NCBI GenBank assembly: GCA_964425215.1
Contig: CAYRLW010000063.1
Span: forward strand, 1-15,440
Direction: 5' to 3'
Length of the DNA: 15,440 nucleotides
Origin: CAYRLW01 sp964425215
GTDB lineage: Bacteria > Spirochaetota > Spirochaetia > Treponematales > Breznakiellaceae
In this document: piece by piece, positions 1-8,200 of the stretch
Numbering within the stretch: the first letter of the stretch is position 1
Layout of the letters: every line of letters starts with the position of its first letter
The notes under the pieces: model-generated
Told to the model about the DNA's origin: nothing
What the model saw: the letters and a program-made list of their open reading frames with translations, nothing else
The model's database searches: none
Position numbers and translations under genes: made by a program

Positions 1-11
1 GCATACGCGCG

Positions 12-55
12 GAATGTCGTGTTTACGAGTGACAGCGAATGACCGCTCGTGGCGC
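12..55 (+). repeat. Left copy of a 44-bp imperfect direct repeat
   Basis: Positions 12-55 match 15244-15287 at the same offset with 37 of 44 bases identical. The match contains an exact 16-bp block (gaatgtcgtgtttacg, 12-27) and an exact 11-bp block (gaatgaccgct, 37-47). The two copies lie near the two edges of the window and bracket everything between. It could be the footprint of an integration event, or two members of a dispersed intergenic repeat family. Confidence 0.7.
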
Positions 56-114
56 TCTACCGACCCGAGCAATCTTAGGCGGCGGGTAACGAGGTTTGGT
101 TATGTATCGTCGAT

Positions 115-594
115 ATGAAAGAAGCCGTACATTCGTACCCAGGCGCGCTTGCCAGCCCGAGCGAGGTGTTTCGGCTGGCTGCGGAGTACCATGAAGCCGC
201 TCAACTCTTGGCAACACGCGGGCGCAAGGGCCAGCCGATCTCACGAGCACCCTACCGGCTGACGGCTATTCACGCTGTCGAACTCTACCTCAACGCCTTC
301 TTGCTGCATTCGGGCCTCGAGCATGGGCACATCCGAGGGCTGCATCACGACCTAGCAGCGCGAACCGATTTGGCGCTTAAGTACGGCCTGCAGCTAAGAA
401 AGAGAACAGCGACACATCTCAGAACAATGGCGGCTGCACGGGAGTACCTCGTGTCACGGTACGGGCCCGAGCTGCCGTCCTCACTGTCGCAGCTTAACCG
501 TTTATCTGCGACTGTTACTGAGGTTGCGGGCAAGGTCGGGCCAGTCATTTCTGATTGTGAAGGACTTCGAAGCCCGAAGAAGTCGGCAGCATGA
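115..594 (+). CDS. HEPN-like domain protein
   Basis: A 159-residue, mostly helical protein with no signal peptide or membrane segment. The block around residues 50-82 (AIHAVELYLNAFLLHSG, then HIRGLHHDLAAR) and the later LRKRTATHL and YLVSRYGPEL segments resemble a family of small HEPN-like hypothetical proteins that I recall from alphaproteobacteria. HEPN ribonucleases carry an R-x(4-6)-H motif; R95-x5-H101 would fit, but whether it is catalytic here is a guess. The ATG at 115 is the only usable start in frame, because a TAG lies 39 bases upstream and no ATG, GTG or TTG intervenes. There is no good Shine-Dalgarno sequence. No nucleotidyltransferase (MNT) partner is adjacent, so a classical HEPN/MNT toxin-antitoxin pair is not supported. 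It sits alone in the less GC-rich flank, next to the direct repeat, which fits accessory DNA. Confidence 0.6.
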   Translation: MKEAVHSYPGALASPSEVFRLAAEYHEAAQLLATRGRKGQPISRAPYRLTAIHAVELYLNAFLLHSGLEHGHIRGLHHDLAARTDLALKYGLQLRKRTATHLRTMAAAREYLVSRYGPELPSSLSQLNRLSATVTEVAGKVGPVISDCEGLRSPKKSAA

Positions 595-619
595 ACGTCT
601 GATTTGCGGCATCGGGCCT

Positions 620-638
620 ATGTCCGCAGCTGGCGCAT
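620..638 (+). repeat. Copy of dispersed intergenic element
   Basis: The 19 bases at 620-638 match 15271-15289 at 17 positions (core ccgc..gctggcgcat). A weaker relative, gaacgtccgttctgcgcg, follows at 685-702. Both lie in the 231-bp spacer between the convergent HEPN-like gene and the minus-strand receiver gene; I see no coding potential in that spacer. Confidence 0.4.
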
Positions 639-825
639 ATCCGCCGTCGTGGAATGACAGGGCCTGACTCATAGCGGCGGTTCGGAACGTCCGTTCTGCG
701 CGCCAACTGCCATCTTCTCATGCGGCAAAACTGGCCTCGTCTCGACCCCAATACCTGCATGATCAGCCGTGACTGTCGCGAGGCTGGCAGCATGCGGACG
801 CGTCCGTCCCTGATGTTCGATCGTT

Positions 826-1182
826 TCAGGTCGAAGTCAACGCAATCTGCAACTCGCTAGGCGAGAATGGCTTCACTAGGGTCGCGTCCGCCCCCAGCCC
901 GTCGGCCATTCTCAATAAGGGACCGGCGCCCAGTCTTCCACCACCGCTGATCGCGACGATCCGCAGGTCCGGGCGGGTACGGCGGATTTCCATGATGAAG
1001 TTCAGGCCGTCGCGGTCGGGCATCAGAATGTCCACGACGGCGGCGTCGCAATGATGCAGGCTCATCTGCTTGATAGCCGTATCGACCTCGGGCGCGGTCA
1101 CCACTTCGAAACCAAGTCCGGTGAGCATCTCTTCCAGATGCCGCAGCATAAGTGGATCGTCGTCTATGGCGCAGACTTTCAC
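826..1182 (-). CDS. Single-domain response regulator (receiver only, ISGGGR type)
   Basis: A 118-residue stand-alone receiver that accepts phosphate from a histidine kinase or HPt. The acidic pocket is D7-D8-D9, the phospho-acceptor is D51 (VVDILMP), the switch Ser is S79 in AISGGGRLG, and the conserved Lys is K104 (LVKPF). The protein ends right after the receiver fold, so there is no output domain. I chose the GTG start at 1182 because GGGAGG lies 7 bases upstream and translation then begins directly with strand beta-1; an ATG at 1248 would add 22 residues unrelated to receivers. It is transcribed away from the hybrid kinase at 1231, only 48 bp apart. It is clearly paralogous to the receiver at 7820-8200: both share RPDLR, AISGGGRLG and a GADA...KPF segment. 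Confidence 0.9.
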   Translation of the reverse strand: MKVCAIDDDPLMLRHLEEMLTGLGFEVVTAPEVDTAIKQMSLHHCDAAVVDILMPDRDGLNFIMEIRRTRPDLRIVAISGGGRLGAGPLLRMADGLGADATLVKPFSPSELQIALTST

Positions 1183-1215
1183 CCGGTCGCCTCCCAAGGG
1201 TTGTCCTGAACCTCG

Positions 1216-1233
1216 CAAGGTTACGCAACCTTG
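1216..1233. promoter_or_regulatory. Palindrome over the hybrid-kinase start, in the divergent spacer
   Basis: caaggtt (1216-1222), a 4-base spacer acgc, and aaccttg (1227-1233) form a perfect 7-bp inverted repeat. With a 2-base bulge the arms extend to 10 bp (cctc/gagg, 1211-1235). It lies in the 48-bp spacer between two divergent signalling genes and covers both the weak Shine-Dalgarno (aagg, 1217-1220) and the TTG start at 1231. It could be an operator for a dimeric regulator or an RNA hairpin that hides the start. The sequence cannot decide between these. Confidence 0.5.
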
Positions 1234-3720
1234 AGGCGGTCCCGTCAAGCGTCACCGTCGGCATTTCGCTGGCCGATTATCATCGCCGCCGTCCTGGTGC
1301 CGGTGCTGCTCGTCGTATCGGGTTTCGAACTGATCAACGAGTTCCGCAGCAATCGTGCGGTTCGGGCCGAGATGGACCGGTCCTACGAAACCCGGGCCCA
1401 GATCCAGAGCGTCTTCTCCTTATTGCAGGACGCCGAGACCGGTCAGCGGGGCTATGTCATCACCGGCGATGACCGCTTCCTCGAGCCCTATGAAAACGCC
1501 ACCCGCGACCTCGACCGGCAGATGCGGGCTCTGGCGGTGCTGTTCCAGTCCCATCCCGAGCAGGCGGCGGACTTCGCCCGGCTGAGCGATCTGGCGCAAC
1601 GCAAGATCGAGCTGATGCAGGTGGGGATCGACGCGCGCGACATTCAGGGCGCCGAGGCCGGGATGGCGGTCGTGGCCAGTGGTCAGGGCAAGCGCGCAAT
1701 GGATCAGGTTCGCGAGGTCGTCACGCGGATGAATGCCGTCGAGGCCGAGGCGCTGGAGGTCTATGCCCGCACGGCCCAGACCCGCACCGCGCGGACCGAG
1801 ATTCTGGTCGGGGTGCTGTTCGTGGCGCTGATCGCCGCGATCGGAGGGGCCTCGTTCCTGATCTGGCGATACATCCGCACGCGCCACACCATGCTGTCCG
1901 ATATCGGGGCGACGGCAGCGCGCCAGCGGGCGATTTTCGACAGCGCCATCGACGGCATCGTCACCCTGAACCCCAGTGGCAGCATCGAGACGGTCAATGC
2001 CGCCGCCGTGCGCATGTTCGGCTATGAGGCGTCCGAGCTGGATCGCCGCGACGTCTCGCTGTTGATCGACATCGCGCCAGACGGCGACGGCGAGTTCCTC
2101 AGGAGGCTGGGCGCGTCGCAGGGGGCTCTGGAAGGCGGGCTGCTTCGCCAGATGGAGGCGCGGCGCAAGGATGGCGAAGCTTTCCCCGTCGATGTGGCGC
2201 TGGGTGCGATGTCCCTGCCGACCGGGGTGCATATCGTGGCGATCGTGAGGGACATTTCCGAACGCCGACGCATGGAACAGTTGAAGGGCGAGTTCGTCTC
2301 GACCGTCAGTCACGAGCTGCGCACGCCCCTGACGTCCATCGCCGGTTCGCTGGGTCTGCTTGCCGGAGGAGTAGCGGGGGCGCTGCCCGAGAAGGCCGCG
2401 CGCCTAATCCAGATCGCCCAGGCCAACAGCCAGCGCCTGGTTCGGCTGATCAACGACATCCTCGACATCGAAAAGATCGAGTCCGGCAAGCTGCGGCTGG
2501 ATATGACGCCGCTGGACCTGCGCGAGATCGCACAGCGGTCCGTCGAGGGCGTGCAGGGCTATGCCGGCGACCTGGGCGTCACCCTGACTCTGTCGGAGGG
2601 CGAGCCGGTCTCGATCCGGGGCGATGCGGATCGCCTGATCCAGGTTGTCACCAATCTGCTGTCCAATGCCCTGAAGTTCTCGCCACGCGGCGGCGATGTG
2701 AAGGTGACGGTCGACCCCGAAACCCGGATCGCGCGGCTCAGCGTGGTCGATCAGGGGCCCGGCATCCCCGATGCCTTCCGCGCCCGCATTTTTTCTAAAT
2801 TCGCTCAGGCCGACGGTTCTGACACCCGGGCCAAGGGCGGCACGGGCCTGGGCCTCGCCATCGCGCGCGAGATCGCGGAAAGGCACGGCGGGCGGCTGTG
2901 GTTCGAATCGGCGGAGGGGCACGGCGCGACCTTCCACCTGGATTTGCCACTGGCCGATGAGGCGCGCGGATCGGTCATGACGGACGGGCCGCGCCTGCTG
3001 ATCGTTGAAGACGACGCCGACGCCGCCGAAATCCTGCGCGAAATGCTGGAGCGTGACGGCTTCGCCGCCGACGTCGCTCCGACCGGACGCGAAGCGTTGT
3101 CGGCGGCGCGGACGGGCGTCTATGCCGCCTTGCTGGTCGATCTGCAGTTGCCGGACGCCGACGGGATCGGCCTGATCCGGGCCTTGCGCGCCAAGCCCGA
3201 GACGCGTGACCTGCCGGTGGTGGTCGTGTCCGCCGACATCGCAAGGGGCCTGGCGCGCGGGCGGTCGCTGGAGGTGGTGGACTGGCTGGAGAAGCCGTTC
3301 GACCAGAACCGGCTGCGGGCTGCGGTGGCGGCGATCTATCAGAAGACCTCGTATCGCAAGCCGCGCATCCTGCATATCGACGACGACCGTGACATTCTGG
3401 AGGTGACCGCCTCGGCCTTGGGGACCAGCGCCGACATCACTCCCGCCGAGAGCTTGGCCGCGGCCCGCGTCGTGCTGGCCCGCGTGAAACCCGATTTGGT
3501 GATCCTGGACCTGGGCCTGCCCGACGGATCGGGGCTGGAGCTGCTGGCCGATCTGGGCGACGACAGGGGGCGGACCATTCCCGTCATCGTGTATTCCGCT
3601 CAAGAGATGGATGCGACCCTCGCCAATCGGGTCGAGGCCGTTCTGACCAAGTCGCGTACCTCCCTGGCCGATCTAGCCCGAACGGTCCGCCGACTAACCG
3701 ACACGCGAGGAGAGACCTGA
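1231..3720 (+). CDS. CHASE3 hybrid histidine kinase with two C-terminal receivers
   Basis: An inner-membrane sensor kinase of 829 residues. In order: TM1 (~14-32), periplasmic CHASE3 domain (~35-185, with the typical QDAETGQRGYVITG), TM2 (~190-213), PAS (~232-345), HisKA with H361 in STVSHELRTPL, HATPase (N box around NLLSNALKF 475-483; G boxes DQGPGIP 507-513 and GGTGLGL 536-542), receiver 1 (~588-703; D637, K688) and receiver 2 (~712-822; D760, K807). CHASE3 is an extracellular sensor domain of unknown ligand. There is no HPt domain, so onward transfer probably uses the free HPt encoded at 4091. The start is TTG 1231: a stop in frame at 1207 rules out anything longer, and the membrane segment begins soon after. 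Its stop codon overlaps the next start (3720). The start lies inside a palindrome, which suggests controlled initiation. Confidence 0.92.
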   Translation: MRRSRQASPSAFRWPIIIAAVLVPVLLVVSGFELINEFRSNRAVRAEMDRSYETRAQIQSVFSLLQDAETGQRGYVITGDDRFLEPYENATRDLDRQMRALAVLFQSHPEQAADFARLSDLAQRKIELMQVGIDARDIQGAEAGMAVVASGQGKRAMDQVREVVTRMNAVEAEALEVYARTAQTRTARTEILVGVLFVALIAAIGGASFLIWRYIRTRHTMLSDIGATAARQRAIFDSAIDGIVTLNPSGSIETVNAAAVRMFGYEASELDRRDVSLLIDIAPDGDGEFLRRLGASQGALEGGLLRQMEARRKDGEAFPVDVALGAMSLPTGVHIVAIVRDISERRRMEQLKGEFVSTVSHELRTPLTSIAGSLGLLAGGVAGALPEKAARLIQIAQANSQRLVRLINDILDIEKIESGKLRLDMTPLDLREIAQRSVEGVQGYAGDLGVTLTLSEGEPVSIRGDADRLIQVVTNLLSNALKFSPRGGDVKVTVDPETRIARLSVVDQGPGIPDAFRARIFSKFAQADGSDTRAKGGTGLGLAIAREIAERHGGRLWFESAEGHGATFHLDLPLADEARGSVMTDGPRLLIVEDDADAAEILREMLERDGFAADVAPTGREALSAARTGVYAALLVDLQLPDADGIGLIRALRAKPETRDLPVVVVSADIARGLARGRSLEVVDWLEKPFDQNRLRAAVAAIYQKTSYRKPRILHIDDDRDILEVTASALGTSADITPAESLAAARVVLARVKPDLVILDLGLPDGSGLELLADLGDDRGRTIPVIVYSAQEMDATLANRVEAVLTKSRTSLADLARTVRRLTDTRGET

Positions 3721-4094
3721 TGCTGAACGTCCTGCACGTCGACGACGAACCCGATATCCGCGAGGTCGCCGCCTTCGCGCTGGAGATGGACGCCGAGATG
3801 ACGGTCCGGTCCGCGGCCTCTGGTCGCGAGGCGCTGGAGGTGCTGATGTCCGGCGCTCCGGTCGATGTGGTGTTGCTGGACGTGATGATGCCGGAACTGG
3901 ACGGGCCCGGCACCCTTGAGCAGCTGCGCCGACTGCCCGGCCATGCCGACACGCCGGTCATCTTCATGACCGCGCGTGCCCAGACGAACGAACTGGATCG
4001 CTTCCTCACGCTGGGAGCCGTTGCCGTGATCATCAAGCCGTTCGATCCCATGACCCTGGGACAGCAGCTTCGAGACCATCTGGCGAGCGCATGA
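3720..4094 (+). CDS. Single-domain response regulator
   Basis: A 124-residue receiver without an output domain. The acidic pocket is D8-D9-E10, the phospho-acceptor is D54 (LLDVMMPELDG), the switch Thr is T84 (FMTAR) and the conserved Lys is K106 (IIKPFDP). The ATG shares one base with the TGA of the hybrid kinase upstream, an AGGAGAG ribosome site lies just before it, and its own stop overlaps the HPt gene start by four bases. Kinase, receiver and HPt are therefore translationally coupled. A likely role is terminal receiver or phosphate sink for this relay, with its effect through protein contact, in the manner of CheY-like proteins (inference). Confidence 0.92.
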   Translation: MLNVLHVDDEPDIREVAAFALEMDAEMTVRSAASGREALEVLMSGAPVDVVLLDVMMPELDGPGTLEQLRRLPGHADTPVIFMTARAQTNELDRFLTLGAVAVIIKPFDPMTLGQQLRDHLASA

Positions 4095-4369
4095 CCGATC
4101 CTCTCGCCTCGCTCCGTGAGCGTTTCCGCGCCCGCGTGATGGCGGATCGGGCCGAGCTTGAAGTTCTGGCTCGCGGTGATCCGACCAGCGCCGAGTTGCG
4201 CCGGTTGGTGCACAATCTGGCTGGATCTGCGGGGACTTTCGGCTACGGCGCGCTCAGCCAGGCGGCTATCGAGGTGGACGATCAGATGGCGTCCGGCCTG
4301 CCGGCCGATCCCGCCAGTCTGGATCGGCTCAGGGAAAGACTGGACGAGGTGGCCCGGCCGTCGGCATGA
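4091..4369 (+). CDS. Free-standing HPt phosphotransfer protein
   Basis: A 92-residue helical protein with the HPt signature LVHNLAGSAGTFGY; H41 is the predicted phosphorylated histidine. HPt proteins shuttle phosphate between receiver domains and have no catalytic activity of their own. The ATG overlaps the TGA of the receiver gene (ATGA, 4091-4094). Because the upstream hybrid kinase has two receivers but no HPt, this protein is the natural relay partner that takes phosphate from the kinase receivers to the stand-alone receivers. It is near the lower end of HPt length, with no extra domain. A weakly supported 6-bp inverted repeat (gtcggc/gccgac) follows across its stop codon. Confidence 0.88.
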   Translation: MTDPLASLRERFRARVMADRAELEVLARGDPTSAELRRLVHNLAGSAGTFGYGALSQAAIEVDDQMASGLPADPASLDRLRERLDEVARPSA

Positions 4370-4410
4370 CACGCCGCCGAGTGTCCGGTGGCCGACCAGT
4401 GGAGTGAGTT

Positions 4411-4485
4411 GTGTCGCAACGTGTGTTCGTAGTCGAGGATGACGCACTGCAATCCGACCGAACGCATGATCTTAGTTGGAAATGA
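4411..4485 (+). pseudogene. Truncated start of a response regulator gene
   Basis: A GTG at 4411, preceded by GGAG with a 6-base gap, opens a frame that reads V-S-Q-R-V-F-V-V-E-D-D-A-L-Q. That is strand beta-1 and the acidic pocket of a receiver. After about codon 14 the receiver pattern stops, and the frame ends at 4483-4485 after 24 codons. No continuation is visible in the other frames before the next kinase gene. The tail of the frame and the ~80 bases after it are poorer in GC than the surrounding genes. I read this as a fourth gene of the first cassette whose body was lost in a deletion or insertion that brought the second kinase cassette next to it. A very short functional peptide is less likely. 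Confidence 0.6.
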
Positions 4486-4566
4486 ACGATAGCAGCCCTT
4501 CGATAGGTCGGTAACCGAACGTTGAGATGGCTATGCAAGATTAGCTCCTCTCTGGATCACCACTGC

Positions 4567-7500
4567 ATGGTTCGACCCAACAGTTTAGAGCCGCTGAGCC
4601 GCCGCTGGCTGGTCGTGGTCGCACTCGGCTGTCTGGCGTTCGCCCTTGCCTATTCGACGATTCTGTACGCCCGGGACGACGGCCGGATTGCGTCGATCTG
4701 GCCGCTGAACGCGGTCATGCTGGTCGTGCTGATGCGCTGGCCCCGGAGGGCTTGGTTTCTTCCGTTGGCGGCGCTCGCGACTGGCAATGTTGGGGCCAAC
4801 ATCGCGCTGGGCGACGACGTCGTGCGAGCGGCCTTGCTGGCTTCGGCCAATCTGATTGAAGTGTGGCTCGCCGCCAGACTGCTGGTGGGGCGCTACACGG
4901 TCCGGCTCACTCGGCGCTCCGGTTTCGTCCGGTTCCTCTCCGCCGCCTTACTCGCGTGTTGTGTATCGACCGTGTTGGCGATGCTGGCCCTCCTCGTTCG
5001 GGGGGGCAATCCCCCAATCGAAGGCGCTATGCTGTGGTTTGCCGCCCACGGCCTCAGCCTGTTGGTCTTCACGCCGCCGCTGGCTGTCGCCTTCGCCGGA
5101 CAGATCGGTCCGCTGTTCGCGCGCGATCAAGTCTCGCGCACGCTCCTTGTCTCGGTCGCGGTCTCGATGGTTACGGTCGCCTCCTTCATCCAAACGGACT
5201 TCCCTCTGCTGTTCATCACGCCCGTGATGATCGTGCTGGTGGCGTTTCAGCTCGGGCTGGCGGGTGCGGCGCTCATGTCCCTGCTGGTCGCCCTTGTCGC
5301 GATTCCGCTGACGCTATCTGGCTATGGGCCGCTCATGCTGGTCGATGGTTCGCTCTCGCTTCGGGTGGTGGTGCTTCAGGCCTTCTTGTTGCTGATGTCG
5401 CTGACCGCCCTTCTGGTCGGTGGATCGGTGGCGGAGCGCCGGACTCTACTGAAGCGCCTGATCGGTGCCCGCGAGAGAGCTCAGCGCAAGGCGATCCGGG
5501 AAGGCGAGTTGCTGGATCAGGCCCGGCTGTCCGAAGCCATATCCAACGTCGGCTACTGGACTCTGACGCCCGCGACCGGGGCCGTCTTTTGGTCACCGGA
5601 GGTGTACCGCATCCATGGCGTCGATCCGTCGGACTTCAGCCCCGGCCTGGACGATGCTTTGGCGTTCTATCTGGCCGACGACCGGGTGATGATCGAGGCG
5701 CTGATCGCCGATCGGGTGGCCAGCGGCGAAGGCTGGTCGTTTGACGCGACCCTGGTACGCCGGTCGGATGGAGAGCCCAGGAACGTGCGGTCTGTGGCGA
5801 CCTGCCTGCGTGACGCATCGGGCGAGGTCGTCCGGATATTCGGGGTGTTCAAGGATCTGACCGACGAGCGGCGGATGCTGGCGGCACTCGCCGAGAACGA
5901 GCGGCGCTACAGGCTGCTCGCCGACAATGCCACGGACGTGATCGCCATCTACGACATGGACGGCGTCTTCTCCTACCTTTCGCCGTCCATCCACGACATG
6001 CTCGGCTATCGGCCGGAGGACCTGGTCGGGCTGCGCAGCTTTTCAATCATGCCGCCGGATGAGGCCAAGCGGGTCGCCAAGGCCTTCGCCAAGGCCCTGC
6101 CGAGCCTCGAAAACTTCAGTGTCGAGTATAAGGCCGTGCGCAAGGACGGGGCCGAACGGTGGCTGGAAGCGCGACCGCGTCCGCAGTTCGATGCGCACGG
6201 CCAGATCGTCGCATTCGTCGACAATGTGCGCGACGTCACAGAGCGCCGCGAGCGAGAGGCCGCGCTGGCCGAAGCCCGCGCCGTCGCCGAAGCCGCCACC
6301 GGCAGCAAGGCCGCCTTCCTGGCCAATATGAGCCACGAGATCCGCACGCCCCTCAACGGCGTCCTGGGTTTCGCCGGCTTGCTTTCAAATACGACCCTGG
6401 ACCCCAAGCAAGCCCGCTACGTCGACCGTATCCAAACGGCCGGCAAGGGTCTGGCAGTGCTGATCGACGACATCCTGGACGTGTCGCGAATCGAGGCCGG
6501 GAAGCTGGCGATCGATGTCAGGGCGTTTTCGCTGCGGGACCTGGCCGAAGAGGTCGTTGATCTGATCGCGGCGGGGGTCAGCGACAAGCCGATCGCCTTC
6601 TCGGTCAACGTGGCACCCGACGTGGTCAATCGTGTCGAAGGCGACGACGCCCGTATCCGCCAAATCCTGCTGAACGTAGTGGGCAATGCCGCGAAATTCA
6701 CTTCGGCCGGAACCGTCACGCTGGACATCGATCGGGACGGGGCGTCGCTCAGGATGCGCGTCACCGATACAGGACCGGGTGTGCCCGCCGACCAGCTCGC
6801 GACGCTGTTCGACAGTTTCACCCAGGCCGACGGGTCCATCACGCGTCGGTTCGGCGGGACGGGTCTCGGCCTGACGATCAGCCGGTCGCTGGCGCGGTTG
6901 ATGGACGGCGATCTGACGATGGAGAGCGAGGTGGGGGTCGGGTCGTCGGTCACACTGGTTCTGCCCTACCGGCCCGCATCGGACGAAGCCGGTGCGGCAC
7001 CGGCAGATGACGTGCCGAAGCCCACGCCGCCCTCCGCAGCGTCCTCGCTCGCGATCATGGTCGTCGACGACGTGGCCATGAACCGTGAGTTCGTCGAGAT
7101 CGGGCTGAGCCGCGCAGGTCACCGCGTCACGGCTCTGGCGTCGGCGCAGGCAGCGATCGACACGCTGAACGCCGGCCGGGCCTTCGACCTGATCCTGATG
7201 GACGTCCAGATGCCGGTGATGGACGGCCTGACCGCGACTCGCGTCATTCGTGCCTTGCCGGGGCCGGCGCATGCGACGCCGATCATCGGCCTGACCGCCA
7301 ATGCCCTGCCGGAACAGGTGGCGGCGTGCCGGGATGCCGGGATGGACGATCATATCGCCAAGCCTGTCGATCTCGACCGGCTGATCGCGCGCGTGGCCTC
7401 GATCGGGGCCCGTCGCACACACCCGCACGATCGGCCCAATCCTGACCGAACGCCGGACCAGGAGGACGCCCTGACGGCCTTGGGCCGTCGCTATGCCGAC

Positions 7501-7749
7501 CACCTCAAGACGCTGCCTGCGGAGCTGGATCGGCTGTGTCGGCAAGTCGCTGACGACAAGGCCAACGGCTTGGCGACCCTGGCCCATTCGGTCGCCGGCA
7601 CGGCCGGAAGCCTGGGCTTTCCAGCACTGTCGACGGCAGCGTTCGAGCTGGAAGCTGCGGCCAAACGCTCGCTGTCCGGCGACGCCGACGCTGCGGTTCT
7701 GGAAGCCGCAGTGATGATGTTCCGCGACGCTCTGAACACCGTGGCGTGA
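4567..7749 (+). CDS. MASE1 hybrid histidine kinase with REC and HPt (BarA/ArcB-like layout)
   Basis: A 1060-residue membrane kinase carrying a full relay. Residues ~12-290 form a multi-pass MASE1 sensor domain (eight or so hydrophobic segments, SIWPLNAVML early on). PAS 1 is at ~320-435 (WTLTPATGAVFWSPEVYRIHG), PAS 2 at ~446-560 (RKDGAERWLEARP), HisKA has H590 (ANMSHEIRTPLNG), and HATPase has LNVVGNAAKF (~702-711), DTGPGVP and GGTGLGL. The receiver spans ~828-945 (D879, K932) and the C-terminal HPt ~965-1060, with H1007 in LAHSVAGTAGSLGF. MASE1 is a known integral-membrane sensor of unknown ligand. ATG 4567 is preferred; a TTG at 4522 would add 15 polar residues, and neither start has a clear Shine-Dalgarno, so the start is the least certain part. 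It begins just after the truncated regulator. Confidence 0.9.
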   Translation: MVRPNSLEPLSRRWLVVVALGCLAFALAYSTILYARDDGRIASIWPLNAVMLVVLMRWPRRAWFLPLAALATGNVGANIALGDDVVRAALLASANLIEVWLAARLLVGRYTVRLTRRSGFVRFLSAALLACCVSTVLAMLALLVRGGNPPIEGAMLWFAAHGLSLLVFTPPLAVAFAGQIGPLFARDQVSRTLLVSVAVSMVTVASFIQTDFPLLFITPVMIVLVAFQLGLAGAALMSLLVALVAIPLTLSGYGPLMLVDGSLSLRVVVLQAFLLLMSLTALLVGGSVAERRTLLKRLIGARERAQRKAIREGELLDQARLSEAISNVGYWTLTPATGAVFWSPEVYRIHGVDPSDFSPGLDDALAFYLADDRVMIEALIADRVASGEGWSFDATLVRRSDGEPRNVRSVATCLRDASGEVVRIFGVFKDLTDERRMLAALAENERRYRLLADNATDVIAIYDMDGVFSYLSPSIHDMLGYRPEDLVGLRSFSIMPPDEAKRVAKAFAKALPSLENFSVEYKAVRKDGAERWLEARPRPQFDAHGQIVAFVDNVRDVTERREREAALAEARAVAEAATGSKAAFLANMSHEIRTPLNGVLGFAGLLSNTTLDPKQARYVDRIQTAGKGLAVLIDDILDVSRIEAGKLAIDVRAFSLRDLAEEVVDLIAAGVSDKPIAFSVNVAPDVVNRVEGDDARIRQILLNVVGNAAKFTSAGTVTLDIDRDGASLRMRVTDTGPGVPADQLATLFDSFTQADGSITRRFGGTGLGLTISRSLARLMDGDLTMESEVGVGSSVTLVLPYRPASDEAGAAPADDVPKPTPPSAASSLAIMVVDDVAMNREFVEIGLSRAGHRVTALASAQAAIDTLNAGRAFDLILMDVQMPVMDGLTATRVIRALPGPAHATPIIGLTANALPEQVAACRDAGMDDHIAKPVDLDRLIARVASIGARRTHPHDRPNPDRTPDQEDALTALGRRYADHLKTLPAELDRLCRQVADDKANGLATLAHSVAGTAGSLGFPALSTAAFELEAAAKRSLSGDADAAVLEAAVMMFRDALNTVA

Positions 7750-7819
7750 TCGCGATGATACTACCGAGGGTCGATCTGCCTCCGTTCCGGGGATCGGGGG
7801 CTGCGGACGGGAGGGGCCG

Positions 7820-8200
7820 ATGCCGATCAAATGTATCGTCGTGGAAGACGATCCGTTCTGGATGACCGAAGTCTCGAACGGGCTGAGCGATCATGGGGTG
7901 GAGGTGTTTGCGGCGACCTCGGGGGCTGAGGCCCTGAAGCTGCTGGATCGTCATCCCGACGCGGCGATGGTCATAGACATCATCCTGCCGGACCAGGACG
8001 GTCTCGAGGTGCTGCGAGACGCGCGCGCGAAACGTCCTGATCTGCGGGTTCTGGCCATCAGCGGCGGCGGACGCCTAGGACCGACTTTCTATCTCAAACT
8101 GGCCGATGCGTTCGGTGCCGATGCGGTGACCGAAAAGCCGTTCACGGCGGAACAGTTGATCGTCGGCTGGGATCAGGCGCTGGTCGGCAAAGCCCCATGA
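7820..8200 (+). CDS. Single-domain response regulator (ISGGGR type)
   Basis: A 126-residue receiver with no output domain. Key residues are E9-D10-D11, phospho-acceptor D53 (VIDIILPDQDG), S81 in AISGGGRLG and K106 (TEKPF). GGGAGGGG lies directly upstream of the ATG at good distance. It starts 70 bp after the MASE1 kinase and overlaps the next receiver gene by four bases (ATGA). It is the paralogue of the minus-strand receiver at 826-1182; similarity continues through the beta-4/alpha-4 loop and the KPF segment, which suggests duplication of a cassette component. The GGG insertion after the switch Ser recurs in some alphaproteobacterial receivers and probably shapes the partner-binding face (inference). 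Confidence 0.92.
   Translation: MPIKCIVVEDDPFWMTEVSNGLSDHGVEVFAATSGAEALKLLDRHPDAAMVIDIILPDQDGLEVLRDARAKRPDLRVLAISGGGRLGPTFYLKLADAFGADAVTEKPFTAEQLIVGWDQALVGKAP

Noticed and set aside
2404..3603. Long minus-strand open frame opposite the CHASE3 kinase (399 codons), and a similar one at 1420-2313
   Set aside because: Mirror frames of a confident kinase gene, with low-complexity antisense composition and no motifs.
6385..7830. Long minus-strand open frame opposite the MASE1 kinase (481 codons)
   Set aside because: It lies wholly over the HATPase, receiver and HPt coding sequence of a well-defined kinase, is rich in Arg/Gln/His/Asp as antisense GC-rich frames are, and shows no domain motif.
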